This document shows positions 7,989 to 18,147 of a DNA stretch of 64,000 bases, one piece after another. Each line of letters begins with the position of its first letter. The stretch's first letter is position 1. Source of the DNA: CAWJPW01 sp963844845. GTDB taxonomy: Bacteria > Acidobacteriota > Thermoanaerobaculia > Thermoanaerobaculales > Sulfomarinibacteraceae. The stretch spans positions 806,001-870,000 of the forward strand of contig CAWJPW010000008.1 in NCBI GenBank assembly GCA_963844845.1. The letters are read 5' to 3'. Both the position numbers and the translations under genes were made by a program. A model generated the notes under the pieces. That model worked only from the letters and a program-made list of their open reading frames with translations. It did not search any database and had not been told where the DNA came from.

Positions 7989-8681
7989 ATGCACCGACAG
8001 TTCGAGGAGGAGCTGGACCAGCTCAAGCGCACCATCCTGGAGATGGCCGGGCTGGTGGAAAAGAGCCTGGAGGAGACCAACCGGGCGCTGGTGGAGCGCA
8101 GCTCCGAGCTGGCCGGGACGGTGGTCGCCCGCGACGACGAGATCGACGCCTACGAGGTGGAGATAGACCGTCTCGCCACCGAGTTCATCGTGAGACACCA
8201 GCCCGCCGCCAGCGACCTGCGCTTCGTCATCGTCGCCATCAAACTGGGACCCGAGCTGGAACGCATCGCCGACAACGCGGTGAACATCGCCGAACGGGTT
8301 CTCGAGCTCAACCGCCAGCCCCTGCTCAAGCCTCTCATCGATCTGCCGCGCATGCTCTCCCTGGCGCTGGCCATGGTGTCGGACGCCATCGCCGCCTACG
8401 TGGCCAGGGATGCCGAGCGGTCGCGCGAGATCGTCCGGCGCGACGACGAGGTCGACGCCCTCTACTTCCAGATCTTCCGCGAGCTGCTCACCTACATGAT
8501 GGAAGACCCCACCACCATTCCGCGGGCTATCAACCTCATTCTCGTGGCCCGCTTCGCCGAACGGGTCGCCGACCAGGCCACCAACATCGCCGAGGAAGTG
8601 GTCTACCTGGTCGAGGGCGACCCTATCCGCCACCAGCACGTGGTGCCGCACGCGCGTCGGCCGGAGCGCGACGGCAGCTAG
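7989..8681 (+). CDS. phoU: Phosphate transport/signalling regulator PhoU
   Basis: 230 aa, all-helical, with two repeated three-helix PhoU domains. Each carries the metal-cluster pattern of the family (IKLGPELERIADNAVNIAE near residues 84-102 and ARFAERVADQATNIAEE near 195-211). PhoU links the Pst transporter to the PhoR/PhoB two-component system and represses the regulon when phosphate is plentiful. AAGGGGAG precedes ATG 7989. It heads a phoU-phoB-phoR operon divergent from porin-pstSCAB. Confidence 0.96.
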   Translation: MHRQFEEELDQLKRTILEMAGLVEKSLEETNRALVERSSELAGTVVARDDEIDAYEVEIDRLATEFIVRHQPAASDLRFVIVAIKLGPELERIADNAVNIAERVLELNRQPLLKPLIDLPRMLSLALAMVSDAIAAYVARDAERSREIVRRDDEVDALYFQIFRELLTYMMEDPTTIPRAINLILVARFAERVADQATNIAEEVVYLVEGDPIRHQHVVPHARRPERDGS

Positions 8682-8696
8682 GAAGCGAGAGAGGCC

Positions 8697-9383
8697 ATGG
8701 TCCATGAGCGCATCGCCCTGGTGGAGGACGACGTCGACCTGGCCACGTCCCTGGCCGCAGCCCTGACCCGAGACGGCTATCGCGTGGACCGGTACGACAC
8801 TGGCCGGGCGGGCCTCTCCGGGATCCTCGCCGAGCCGCCCGACCTCGTTCTCCTCGACCTCAACCTGCCGGATCTCGACGGCCTCGCCGTGTGCCGCGAG
8901 CTGCGTGAGACGGAGTCGGTGCGCGACCTCCCCCTCATCATGCTCACCGCCCGGGTGGAGGAGCGCGACCGCGTCATGGGCCTCGACCTCGGCGCCGACG
9001 ACTATGTCACGAAGCCGTTTTCGCTGCGGGAGCTCAAGAGCCGCATCCGCGCCATGCTGCGGCGCCGCAGCCTCGACCGCGGCATGCCCGAGGACGAGTA
9101 CCAGGACGCGCGCCTCACCGTGCGACGGGGTGCTCACGAGGTGGAGGTGGAGGGCGCGTCGGTGCGTCTTACCGCACGCGAGTTCGAGCTGCTCTGGTTC
9201 CTCATCACCAACCGGCCGCGGGTGGTGTCTCGGGAGCGTATTCTCGAGCACGTCTGGGGCCTCTCCTCCGAGGTGGAAACACGCACGGTGGACGTGCACG
9301 TGCGGGCACTGCGCAAGAAGCTGGGCGCCGAGGTCGTCGAGACGCTTATCGGCACCGGCTACCGCTTCCGGGAGAGCCAGTGA
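8697..9383 (+). CDS. phoB: OmpR/PhoB-family response regulator of the phosphate regulon
   Basis: 228 aa. The receiver domain (1-120) has acidic pocket residues E10, D11 and D12, phospho-acceptor Asp54 (VLLDLNLPD), the switch Thr in MLTAR and Lys in VTKPF. The winged-helix DNA-binding domain (about 130-228) ends in the typical LIGTGYRF. It is encoded 15 nt after phoU and overlaps the kinase gene, in a locus of phosphate genes. Hence PhoB is the likely identity and the presumed binder of the CTTCAC-type repeats in this region. Confidence 0.9.
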   Translation: MVHERIALVEDDVDLATSLAAALTRDGYRVDRYDTGRAGLSGILAEPPDLVLLDLNLPDLDGLAVCRELRETESVRDLPLIMLTARVEERDRVMGLDLGADDYVTKPFSLRELKSRIRAMLRRRSLDRGMPEDEYQDARLTVRRGAHEVEVEGASVRLTAREFELLWFLITNRPRVVSRERILEHVWGLSSEVETRTVDVHVRALRKKLGAEVVETLIGTGYRFRESQ

Positions 9384-10666
9384 GCTGGCTGCGCCATCTC
9401 GTCCTGGTGATGGTGACCGGTCTCCCCCTCCTGGGTGTTGCCCTCTTTGCCACTGCCCGCGCCGGCGCCGGGGCCATGACGGCGGCCGCCGCCGCGTGGG
9501 TCCTGGGGGTGCTGGTGCTGGCCAGCGCGGTGTGGCGCGAGACGGTGCGGCCGCTGTACGACCTGCTCGACGAGCTCGGCACCCGCAGCGGTCACCTGGC
9601 CCGCTGGCAGTTGCGCCAGCTCCATGACGACCTCGCCCGCTGCCGCGAGGAGCGGGCGGCCACCGACGAGCTCATGGAGGACCTCTCGGCCAGCCTGGGC
9701 GATGGCCTGCTGGTGGTGACCCAGGACCTCAAGATCCGCCTCATCAACCCCATGGCGCGGCGCTTCTGCGGTTGGGACGAGGTCCGGCCCGGCACCCTGC
9801 TGGTGGAGGTCCTGCGGGATCCCGCGGTGCTCGAGGTCATCGGCACCGCGGCGCAGGGTGCGACGCCGGCTCCGGCGGTTGTGCGCAACCCTCGTGGGAT
9901 GTGGGAGATCCACGCCTTCCCGGTGCGCATGGGCGGGGCGGTGGCCCTGCTCGCCGACGTCGGCGTGGTGCAACGCTCCGCCGAGCTGCGCCGCCGCTTC
10001 GTGCAGGACCTGGCGCACGAGCTGCGCTCGCCACTCACCGTGCTGCGCACCGCCGTGGAGAGCCTCGAGGACGATGTCCCTCGCGAGTCGGCGGAGCTGC
10101 TGGTGCGTCAGGTGGCGCGCATCACGCGCCTCGCCGCCGAGCTCCAGGAGCTCGCCACCATCGAGGCCGGCGAGCTCAAGATGCAGCCCGCCGAGCTCGA
10201 GCTCGCCGAGCTGGTGGACGAGGTGATGGGCGATGCCCGGCCGTTGGCGGTGCAGCGCGGTGTCGACTTGCGCGCGGCGGTGCCGGAGGGTCTCGTTCTC
10301 ACCAGTGATCGCCGAGCGCTCACCCGGGTGCTCTCCAACCTGGTGGACAACGCCGTCAAGTACAACCGGGCCGGGGGCTGGGTGGAGGTGAGTGCGGAGG
10401 AGGTCGCCCCGGGGTTTCACGTGGTGATCCACGACAGCGGAGTGGGGATCCCCGCGGCGGAGCTGGGGGCGGTCTTTCAGCGCTTCTACCGCCTCGACCA
10501 GGCGCGCACGCCCGGAGCGGGGGGGCTCGGCCTCGGCCTCGCCATCGTCAAGCACCTGGTGCAGCGCCTGGGCGGCTGGGTCACCCTCGACTCGCGCGAG
10601 GAGGTGGGCACCCGGGTGGTGCTCGAGCTGCCCCACACGATGCCGGAGGGAGAGCGAAGCAGGTAG
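9380..10666 (+). CDS. phoR: Sensor histidine kinase, PhoR-like
   Basis: 428 aa. Two N-terminal membrane helices (about 6-26 and 33-52) with almost no periplasmic loop, as in PhoR, which senses through Pst/PhoU rather than by a ligand domain. A PAS-like segment follows (about 98-195). The kinase core has phospho-acceptor His213 in DLAHELRSPL, the N box NLVDNAVKYN, G1 DSGVGIP, F box FQRFYR and G2 GLGLGLAIVKHL. GTG 9380 overlaps the phoB stop (GTGA), so PhoB and PhoR are made together. Confidence 0.9.
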   Translation: MSWLRHLVLVMVTGLPLLGVALFATARAGAGAMTAAAAAWVLGVLVLASAVWRETVRPLYDLLDELGTRSGHLARWQLRQLHDDLARCREERAATDELMEDLSASLGDGLLVVTQDLKIRLINPMARRFCGWDEVRPGTLLVEVLRDPAVLEVIGTAAQGATPAPAVVRNPRGMWEIHAFPVRMGGAVALLADVGVVQRSAELRRRFVQDLAHELRSPLTVLRTAVESLEDDVPRESAELLVRQVARITRLAAELQELATIEAGELKMQPAELELAELVDEVMGDARPLAVQRGVDLRAAVPEGLVLTSDRRALTRVLSNLVDNAVKYNRAGGWVEVSAEEVAPGFHVVIHDSGVGIPAAELGAVFQRFYRLDQARTPGAGGLGLGLAIVKHLVQRLGGWVTLDSREEVGTRVVLELPHTMPEGERSR

Positions 10667-10728
10667 AATGCCGCCGGCCCGCGCCACTCCCGACGCCTCG
10701 CTGGGACGCGCGCGGCCGGGAGGCGACC

Positions 10729-12378
<1,650 letters not shown>

Positions 12379-12400
12379 CCTCCGCGGAGGGCCCCAGTTT

Positions 12401-12570
12401 GAACCGCGAAGACGCGAAGACGCGAAGAGCGCGGAGAACGGCGCCAAGAGGGGCATCGGAGTGGGACCGTGGTCTCTCGTCGAGGCGTCGCTCGATCGAG
12501 CGGCCGAAGGCCGATCCCACCGTCCCCCTCTTCGCGTGATCTTGGCGTCCCTGGCGTCTGCGCGTCCGTA
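12401..12570. repeat. Palindromic REP-like intergenic element
   Basis: The left end (12401-12453) has three tandem GCGAAGA-type units followed by GCGCCAAGAGGGGC. The right end (about 12523-12568) holds an inverted, diverged copy: CCCCCTCTTCGCG, then CTTGGCG and GGCGTCTGCGCG. Between them further inverted segments (GTGGGA/TCCCAC; CTCGTCGAG near CTCGATCGAG) allow a long folded structure. This is characteristic of dispersed intergenic repeats, and it fills nearly all of the 292-bp gap before the sigma factor gene. Confidence 0.5.
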
Positions 12571-12670
12571 GGGGTTCTGTACACCGCTGCCGGAGAATCG
12601 ATAACGTGGAGGGGGAGGGCAGGCGCCCGAGCGGTGTCAACCCCGCGACGTGTGCGCCGTCCCATGAAAC

Positions 12671-13270
12671 GTGATGCATGCTATACCCATGACCGAGCCC
12701 GTGATGGAACCCCCGGCCGCCGACCTCGCGCTCTGCGGGGCTGCGGCGGAGGGCGATCGCGGAGCGTTCGCCGCCCTCGTCGAGCGCCACCAGCGGCGGA
12801 TCTGGCGTGTGTGCCGTCAGTACCTGGGCTTTGACGAGGCCGACGCCGCCGTCCAGGACACCTTCCTCAAGGCCTATGTGCGGCTGGCCGGCTTCGACGG
12901 ACGTGCCGCCTTCACCACCTGGCTCACCCGCATCGCCATCAACACATGTCTCGACGTGCTGCGGGCGCGGCGCCGGGAGGGAGCGCGGGCCGAGACCGAT
13001 GACGGCGATGGGACCTCCCTGCTGGTGCGGCTGCCCGACGAGGCTGTCGACCCGGAGACCCGTGCCATCGAACGCCAAGGTGTGCGCCGGCTCGCAGCGG
13101 CGGAGGTAGGGCTGCCGCCGCGGCAGCGTGAGATCTTCCGGCTGCGCTTCTACGCGGAGCTCGAGCTGGAAGAGATTGCCGCCGCGCTCGGCGTGCATGT
13201 GGGGACGGTGAAGACCCAGCTGCACCGGGCCGTGCACCGGTTGCGGCGGGAGCTGGGAGACGTACGATGA
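12671..13270 (+). CDS. RNA polymerase sigma factor, ECF (sigma-70 family)
   Basis: Up to 199 aa. Region 2 (about 20-95) includes the core-binding and -10 recognition helices (EADAAVQDTFLKAYVRL; FTTWLTRIAINTCLDVLR). Region 4 (about 140-195) has a helix-turn-helix (LEEIAAALGVHVGTVKTQLHRA). The start is uncertain: GTG 12671, ATG 12674, ATG 12689 and ATG 12704 are all in frame and none has a good ribosome site. The TGA overlaps the ATG of the zinc-type anti-sigma factor gene, the usual arrangement for an ECF factor and its inhibitor. Confidence 0.9.
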   Translation: MMHAIPMTEPVMEPPAADLALCGAAAEGDRGAFAALVERHQRRIWRVCRQYLGFDEADAAVQDTFLKAYVRLAGFDGRAAFTTWLTRIAINTCLDVLRARRREGARAETDDGDGTSLLVRLPDEAVDPETRAIERQGVRRLAAAEVGLPPRQREIFRLRFYAELELEEIAAALGVHVGTVKTQLHRAVHRLRRELGDVR

Positions 13271-13749
13271 GCAGGCATCTCACCGAGACGCAGATCTCAC
13301 GGCTGTGTGCGGGGCTCGAGCTGCCGCCTTCGGCCGCTGGTCATCTCGACGAGTGCGCCGGCTGCCGGCGCCGGATGGCGGTGTTTGCCGCCGCGGCGGC
13401 GGGTCGCCGCGAGGAGCAGGCGGCGTCCGAGCCCGACTGGGCGGCGACGCGCGCGGCGATCCTGACGCGACTGGGTGAGGTACCGGCGGTGGCGTCCGTC
13501 AACCGCTGGCGGACCGTGCGGCGTGCGCTGCTGGCGGCGGCCGCCGTCCTCGCGCTCGGGGTCGGGCTGGCGGTGCTGACAGCGCGGCCGGCGCCGCCGC
13601 AGCGCCTCACCGACCGCTCGGTGGAGCAGGTCTTCGCCGAGGTCAACGCCACCCTGGCTTCCGACCCGGTGCCGGGCTTCGAGGCCCTCGATCCTCTGGT
13701 GCCGGACACTGACGATCTCGTGCAGATTTCCGAGTCCAATGCGTCGTAG
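13267..13749 (+). CDS. Membrane-anchored anti-sigma factor (ZAS-like)
   Basis: 160 aa. The N-terminal domain has the zinc-binding anti-sigma signature with His26, Cys30 and Cys33 (HLDECAGC). A single membrane helix spans about residues 87-106. A periplasmic domain of about 55 residues with acidic patches follows. It presumably holds the ECF factor encoded immediately upstream at the membrane until a cell-envelope signal releases it. Its end overlaps the upstream part of the next reading frame but not that gene's likely start. Confidence 0.8.
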   Translation: MSRHLTETQISRLCAGLELPPSAAGHLDECAGCRRRMAVFAAAAAGRREEQAASEPDWAATRAAILTRLGEVPAVASVNRWRTVRRALLAAAAVLALGVGLAVLTARPAPPQRLTDRSVEQVFAEVNATLASDPVPGFEALDPLVPDTDDLVQISESNAS

Positions 13750-13774
13750 GCGGGCAATGAGCATGGAGGGTGTG

Positions 13775-14278
13775 ATGAAGAAAGCGATCCTGGTGATGAT
13801 GTTGGCAGCCCTGGCCGCTCCCCTGTGGGCGCAGGATCTCCAGTTGCCCCCTGGCCGCTGGTGGGAGAACCCGCAGGTTACCGAGCGCATCGGGCTCACC
13901 GCCGAGCAGCAGGCACAGCTGCACGATCTGGTCTTCGGCCACGCGCGCCGCATGATCGACCTCAACGCAGCCATCAAGAAGCAGGAGCTCGACCTCAAGG
14001 AGCTGGTGGACCAGCCGCAGCTAGACGTCAAGGCGGTGCGCCAGGCCTTCGCCGGGCTGCAGCAGGCGCGGCAGCGGCTCGAGAGTGAGCGCTTCGAGCT
14101 GCTTCTGGGGGTGCGCCAGGCGCTCACTCCCCAGCAGTGGGAGAAGCTGCGCCGGCTGCGAGACGAGGTGCGCGAGCACCGCATGATGCGCCAGGAGCCC
14201 CCGGGGGGCATGGGCCCCCAGGGGCCCGGCGCCGAGCGCCCGCAGCGTATGCCTCCCGGACCCGCCGGCGGTCGTTGA
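13775..14278 (+). CDS. Periplasmic Spy/CpxP/ZraP-like protein
   Basis: 167 aa. A signal peptide MKKAILVMMLAALAAPLWAQ is followed by an almost wholly helical protein with a Gln/Leu-rich pattern (LTAEQQAQLHDLVFGHARRM; LTPQQWEKLRRLRDEVREH), as in LTxxQ-motif periplasmic chaperones and metal-stress proteins. It ends in a Met/Pro/Gly-rich tail. ATG 13775 was chosen for GGAGGG just upstream and for the clean signal peptide. As third gene after an ECF sigma/anti-sigma pair it is probably part of that envelope-stress regulon. The ligand is not readable. Confidence 0.7.
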   Translation: MKKAILVMMLAALAAPLWAQDLQLPPGRWWENPQVTERIGLTAEQQAQLHDLVFGHARRMIDLNAAIKKQELDLKELVDQPQLDVKAVRQAFAGLQQARQRLESERFELLLGVRQALTPQQWEKLRRLRDEVREHRMMRQEPPGGMGPQGPGAERPQRMPPGPAGGR

Positions 14279-14302
14279 GCCGGAGAAACGAGGCTGTGAC
14301 GG

Positions 14303-14331
14303 GAGGGGCCCCGCGGGGCCCCTCGTTCTTT
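14303..14331 (+). terminator. Intrinsic terminator after the sigma factor operon
   Basis: A perfect 10-bp stem, GAGGGGCCCC (14303-14312) against GGGGCCCCTC (14315-14324), is followed by GTTCTTT. It ends transcription of sigma/anti-sigma/Spy-like genes 24 nt after the last stop. Confidence 0.8.
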
Positions 14332-14529
14332 GAGCGGCGACGGAGACGGTAGACGGCGTTGGCGACGGCCGCGGGATGGCGCGAGTCGAACGGAGCCCTG
14401 ACGTCGCCGCCACAGCGTCAACCACGAGGTGGCCGGGGGTGATCCGGCGGCGTGCGGAGCGTTGCACTCTGGGAAGAGAATGAGGCATCGGGGAGCTGGC
14501 GGAGGGGGGTGGTTTCTGGCGGGGGAGGT

Positions 14530-14558
14530 TTGACAGTGGCGGCGCCGTGTGCTAGAAG
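14530..14558 (+). promoter_or_regulatory. Sigma-70 promoter of rplU-rpmA
   Basis: A perfect -35 TTGACA (14530-14535), a 17-bp spacer and -10 TAGAAG (14553-14558). Transcription would start near 14565, about 20 nt before the rplU ATG. The stretch from the terminator to this promoter (14332-14529) shows nothing else. Confidence 0.75.
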
Positions 14559-14583
14559 AATCTTTCCTGAGGCGAGGTGCGCG

Positions 14584-14907
14584 ATGAGCGATTATGCGGT
14601 AGTGAAACATGGTGGCAAGCAGTACCGGGTCAGCCCCGGCGAAGAGCTCCTGGTGGAGCGAACCGAGGCCGACCTGGCCAAGGGCGACAACCTCCTGTTC
14701 GAGCAGGTGATGATGGTGAGCCAGGGCGACGACGTCCGGGTGGGAACGCCGCTCCTGGAGGGCGCCCTGGTGAAGGCCCAGGTGCTGGCTGCCGTTCGCG
14801 GTGACAAGGTCATCGTCTTCAAGAAGAAGCGGCGCAAGGGCTACCGCCGTTCCCAGGGGCACCGGCAGAACTACTACCGGGTCCGGGTGCAGGCGATCGA
14901 GGCGTAG
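14584..14907 (+). CDS. rplU: 50S ribosomal protein L21
   Basis: 107 aa, full length for L21. It has the N-terminal YAVVKHGGKQYRVSPGE motif and C-terminal KKKRRKGYRRSQGHRQNYYRV that binds 23S rRNA. ATG 14584 follows a GAGG-type ribosome site and sits downstream of a consensus promoter. It is first in the classic rplU-rpmA-obgE order. Confidence 0.98.
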   Translation: MSDYAVVKHGGKQYRVSPGEELLVERTEADLAKGDNLLFEQVMMVSQGDDVRVGTPLLEGALVKAQVLAAVRGDKVIVFKKKRRKGYRRSQGHRQNYYRVRVQAIEA

Positions 14908-14916
14908 GGGGGCACG

Positions 14917-15171
14917 ATGGCACACAAGAAGGGGCAAGGCTCCAGTCGGAACGGCCGCGACTCCAACGCCCAGCGGCTCGGAACCAAGGTCGGTGACGGT
15001 CAGCAGGTGACAGCCGGGACCATCCTCGTGCGCCAGCGGGGTACGCACTTCAAGCCGGGCACCAACGTGAAGCGGGGTGGCGACGACACCCTCTTCGCCA
15101 CCGCGGAGGGACGCGTCAAGTTCCAGGATCGCGGGCGTTTGGGGCGGTTCATCAGCATCCTCTCGGCCTGA
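14917..15171 (+). CDS. rpmA: 50S ribosomal protein L27
   Basis: 84 aa. The N-terminus MAHKKGQGSSRNGRDSNAQR reaches toward the peptidyl-transferase centre in the ribosome. It starts directly at MAHKKG without the cleavable N-terminal extension found in Firmicutes L27. It lies 9 nt downstream of rplU and 15 nt before obgE. Confidence 0.98.
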   Translation: MAHKKGQGSSRNGRDSNAQRLGTKVGDGQQVTAGTILVRQRGTHFKPGTNVKRGGDDTLFATAEGRVKFQDRGRLGRFISILSA

Positions 15172-15186
15172 TCTCACAGCCGTTCG

Positions 15187-16215
15187 ATGTTCGTCGACTC
15201 CGCGCGCATGACGGTTCGAGCCGGCGGCGGGGGCAACGGTTGTGTCTCCTTCCGGCGCGAGAAGTTCGTGCCCAGGGGCGGGCCTGACGGCGGCGACGGC
15301 GGGCGTGGCGGGAGCGTCATCCTGCGCACCGACGCGAGCTTCAACACCCTCCTTCACGTCCACCACCGAAACCTGATCCGGGCCGAGCGCGGCCACCACG
15401 GCAAGGGCGCCAACCGCACCGGCGCCTCCGGCGCCGATGCGGTGGTTCCGGTGCCGCCGGGCACGGTGGTACGCGATGTGGGGTCCGGCGAGCTTCTCGG
15501 TGATCTGGTGGAGGCCGGGACCGAGCTGGTGGTCGCGCGCGGCGGCCGCGGCGGCCGCGGAAACGCCCGCTTCGCCACCTCCACCAACCAGGCGCCGCGG
15601 CGCGCCGACCCCGGCGAGGAGGGCGAGGAGCGCCTACTGGACCTGGAGCTCAAGCTCCTCGCCGACATCGGCCTGGTGGGCATGCCCAATGCAGGGAAGT
15701 CCACCCTGCTGTCGCGCCTGTCGGCGGCCCGGCCCAAGATCGCTGACTACCCGTTCACCACCCTGGAGCCCTCGCTCGGGGTGATGCAGGCCCCCGGTGA
15801 CGAGGGCCGCACCCTGGTGCTGGCCGACATCCCCGGCCTCATCGAAGGTGCCCACGAAGGCGCCGGCCTCGGCATCCGCTTCCTCCGTCACGTGGAGCGC
15901 TGCCGTGTCCTCGCCCACCTGGTGGATCTCAGCGAGATGGCGGCCGAGCTCGCTCCCCTGCCCGAGCGGGTGGCGGTGATCCGCGACGAGCTGGCGGCCT
16001 ACGCCGGTGACCTGGGGGTGCGCCGCTTCGTGCTGGTGGGCACCAAGCTCGACGCGGTGAGCGAGCGCGAGCCCGCGCTGACCGAGCTGGAGCGGGCGGC
16101 GGCCGCCTACGGTGTGCCCTGGCTGGCTGTCTCGGCCGTTACCGGCGAGGGATTGCGGGAGCTGGTCGGGCTCCTCTTCAGCCTCGCCGCCGAGCACGAA
16201 GGAGCCCAAGCATGA
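15187..16215 (+). CDS. obgE: Obg-family GTPase (ribosome assembly)
   Basis: 342 aa. A glycine-rich Obg fold (1-157; repeated GGxGG as in GGPDGGDGGRGG) precedes the GTPase domain: P-loop GMPNAGKST, switch region DYPFTT, G3 DIPG. G4 is TKLD in place of the canonical NKxD, a variation in the base-contacting residue. G5 is in AVSAVTG. Obg binds the 50S subunit and links ribosome maturation to stress and growth control. There is no C-terminal extension. The TGA overlaps the nadD ATG. Confidence 0.96.
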   Translation: MFVDSARMTVRAGGGGNGCVSFRREKFVPRGGPDGGDGGRGGSVILRTDASFNTLLHVHHRNLIRAERGHHGKGANRTGASGADAVVPVPPGTVVRDVGSGELLGDLVEAGTELVVARGGRGGRGNARFATSTNQAPRRADPGEEGEERLLDLELKLLADIGLVGMPNAGKSTLLSRLSAARPKIADYPFTTLEPSLGVMQAPGDEGRTLVLADIPGLIEGAHEGAGLGIRFLRHVERCRVLAHLVDLSEMAAELAPLPERVAVIRDELAAYAGDLGVRRFVLVGTKLDAVSEREPALTELERAAAAYGVPWLAVSAVTGEGLRELVGLLFSLAAEHEGAQA

Positions 16216-16889
16216 CGCAGCGGATCGCCATCTACGGCGGCAGCTTCGACCCCTTCCACCTGGGCCACCTGATCCCCACGGTACGCGCGGCCGAGACCTT
16301 TCAGTTCGACGCGGTGCACTTCGTGCCGGCGGGCCTGCCGCCGCACAAGCAGGATCAGGTCCTCACGCCGGTGACCCACCGGCTGGTCATGGTGGCCATG
16401 GCGACCCTCCCCTACGAGCGGTTCTATACCTCGGACATGGAGGTGTTCGTGGGCGGGCCGACCTACACGGTGGACACGGTGCGGCGCTGCCGCGAGCTGT
16501 TCGCTGACGACCTGCTCTACTACGTCATGGGCTCCGACTCCTTCTCCCAGATCGCCACCTGGCAGGGCTGGCGCGAGCTCGCCGACCTTGCCCACCTCGT
16601 GGTCCTCCACCGGCAGCACATGTGGGGCGACGAGCTCAGGGAGCGGATCCCCGGCGAGCTGGTGCCGCGCCTCAAGACGGTGGCCCCGTTCCAGCACGTG
16701 CCCGACCCCGAGGCGGCCACCATCTACCTCCTCGATCACGAGCCCTTCCCCATCTCCAGCACCGACATCCGTGAGCGTCAACGGCTCGGGCTGCCGATCC
16801 GCGAGCTACTCCCCCACGAGGTCTCCTCCTACATCGAGAAGTACGGTCTCTACCGTCCGTGTGACGAGGTGGCCGATGCTCGACGCTGA
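16212..16889 (+). CDS. nadD: Nicotinate-nucleotide adenylyltransferase
   Basis: 225 aa. It joins nicotinate mononucleotide with ATP to form deamido-NAD in the cytoplasm. The nucleotidyl-transferase signature GGSFDPFHLGH is at residues 9-19, and the second signature ISSTDIRER lies near the C-terminus. ATG overlaps the obgE stop. The 3' end overlaps the start of rsfS by 14 nt, the usual nadD-rsfS neighbourhood. Confidence 0.95.
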   Translation: MTQRIAIYGGSFDPFHLGHLIPTVRAAETFQFDAVHFVPAGLPPHKQDQVLTPVTHRLVMVAMATLPYERFYTSDMEVFVGGPTYTVDTVRRCRELFADDLLYYVMGSDSFSQIATWQGWRELADLAHLVVLHRQHMWGDELRERIPGELVPRLKTVAPFQHVPDPEAATIYLLDHEPFPISSTDIRERQRLGLPIRELLPHEVSSYIEKYGLYRPCDEVADARR

Positions 16890-17253
16890 CGTCCTCGAGC
16901 TGGTGCGTACGGCTGCAGCCGCCGCCCGCGACAAGAAGGCTTTTCAGGTGGTCGCCATGGACGTGGTGGAGATGACCTCGCTTGCCGACAGCTTCATGGT
17001 GTGCTCGGGTGCGTCCGAGCGTCAGGTGCAGGCCATCGCCGAGGAGGTGGAGCGTCGTCTGGCCGGCGCGGGGAGGCGCGCCCTCCACACCGAGGGTCGG
17101 CCGCGCGGCAGCTGGGTGTTGCTGGACTACGGCGACCTCGTGGTGCACGTCCTCACCGAGGAGCGACGTGAGTACTACTCGCTCGAGAGCCTGTGGACGG
17201 GCGCCGATCGACTGGACGTGGACGACGCGGCGGAGGATGGGACCTCGCAGTGA
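16876..17253 (+). CDS. rsfS: Ribosomal silencing factor RsfS
   Basis: 125 aa of the Iojap/RsfS family, which binds L14 on the 50S subunit and blocks subunit joining in starvation. Family motifs are visible: DVVEMTSLADSFMVCSG, ERQVQAIAEEV, and GRPRGSWVLLDYGDLVVHV. ATG 16876 lies inside the end of nadD, preceded by GAGGTGG. The stop overlaps rlmH as GTGA. Confidence 0.95.
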   Translation: MLDADVLELVRTAAAAARDKKAFQVVAMDVVEMTSLADSFMVCSGASERQVQAIAEEVERRLAGAGRRALHTEGRPRGSWVLLDYGDLVVHVLTEERREYYSLESLWTGADRLDVDDAAEDGTSQ

Positions 17254-17738
17254 GGCTACGGGTCGTTTGGTTCGGGCGCCCCGGCGGGAGCCCCTTCGAG
17301 GCCGAGATCAAGACCTATCGGCGGCGTGTGACCCGGCGTTGGCCGGCTGACGAGGTGTCGCTCAAGCCGGCTCCGGGCCGCACCGGTGATCCGGTTCGGG
17401 CCCTGGCGGCCGAGGCAGCGGCGGTCCGCCGCCACCTGCAGGACGGATGGCACACGGTGGTGCTGGACGAGCGCGGCAGGTCGCGCAGCAGCGAGGAGCT
17501 CGCCAATCGATTGGGCGAGCTCGAGCACTCCGGGCGCGCGGGAGTTCAATTCGTAGTGGGCTCGGACCTCGGCGTGGCGCCGTCACTCCCGGAGATCGCC
17601 GACGAGACGCTTTCCCTGGGCCCTCTGACCCTACCCCACCTGCTGGCGCGGCTCGTGCTGTGGGAGCAGCTCTTCCGCGCCACCCACATTCTCGGTGGTG
17701 GTGCCTACCACCGCACCGGCGTACAATGGCGCGAATGA
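17250..17738 (+). CDS. rlmH: 23S rRNA (pseudouridine-1915 N3) methyltransferase RlmH
   Basis: 162 aa, SPOUT-class methyltransferase acting on 23S rRNA helix 69. It has the SAM-binding segment (FVVGSDLGVAPSLPE) and the C-terminal knot (HLLARLVLWEQLFRATHIL then AYHR). It is slightly longer than typical because of a tail after AYHR. The glycine-rich SAM loop usually reads GGPxG, and here is VGSDLG. GTG 17250 overlaps the rsfS stop. Confidence 0.9.
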   Translation: MRLRVVWFGRPGGSPFEAEIKTYRRRVTRRWPADEVSLKPAPGRTGDPVRALAAEAAAVRRHLQDGWHTVVLDERGRSRSSEELANRLGELEHSGRAGVQFVVGSDLGVAPSLPEIADETLSLGPLTLPHLLARLVLWEQLFRATHILGGGAYHRTGVQWRE

Positions 17739-17754
17739 CGGAGGATCGAACGGC

Positions 17755-18108
17755 ATGAAGCACGGCGATATGGACACTTACCGAGAGCTCCTCCTCGCCA
17801 AGCGCGAGGAGCTGATGGACCGGGTTCGCGCATCACGCGATTCGGAGACCGAGGAGGGCACCGCCGAGGCGCCCGACCTGGGCGACCGCGCCCTCTCCAC
17901 ACTCTCGCGCGAGATGCTCTACTCGCTGTCTGCCGGCGAGCGTGAGACCCTCCGCCTCATCGACCAGAGCCTCGACCGGATGGGCGAGGGTAGCTTCGGC
18001 AAATGCACGCACTGCGGGCGGGAGATCCAGGCCGGTCGTCTCACCGCGGTACCCTGGGCAAGGCACTGCATCGACTGCCAGGAGCTCCAGGATCGCGACG
18101 AGATCTGA
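17755..18108 (+). CDS. dksA: DksA/TraR-family RNA polymerase regulator
   Basis: 117 aa. An N-terminal coiled coil carries the acidic tip motif DxxDxA (DLGDRA), which DksA inserts into the polymerase secondary channel. The C4 zinc finger is CTHC...CIDC. It is shorter than enterobacterial DksA and closer in size to DksA-like proteins of other phyla. ATG 17755 lies 11 nt after a GGAGG; ATG 17770 is an alternative. TACAAT at 17722-17727 could be a -10 box giving it a promoter within the end of rlmH. Confidence 0.88.
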   Translation: MKHGDMDTYRELLLAKREELMDRVRASRDSETEEGTAEAPDLGDRALSTLSREMLYSLSAGERETLRLIDQSLDRMGEGSFGKCTHCGREIQAGRLTAVPWARHCIDCQELQDRDEI

Positions 18109-18147
18109 GGCACGCAGGGTGCCCGCGGCCGTGTACGGTGACGCTCC

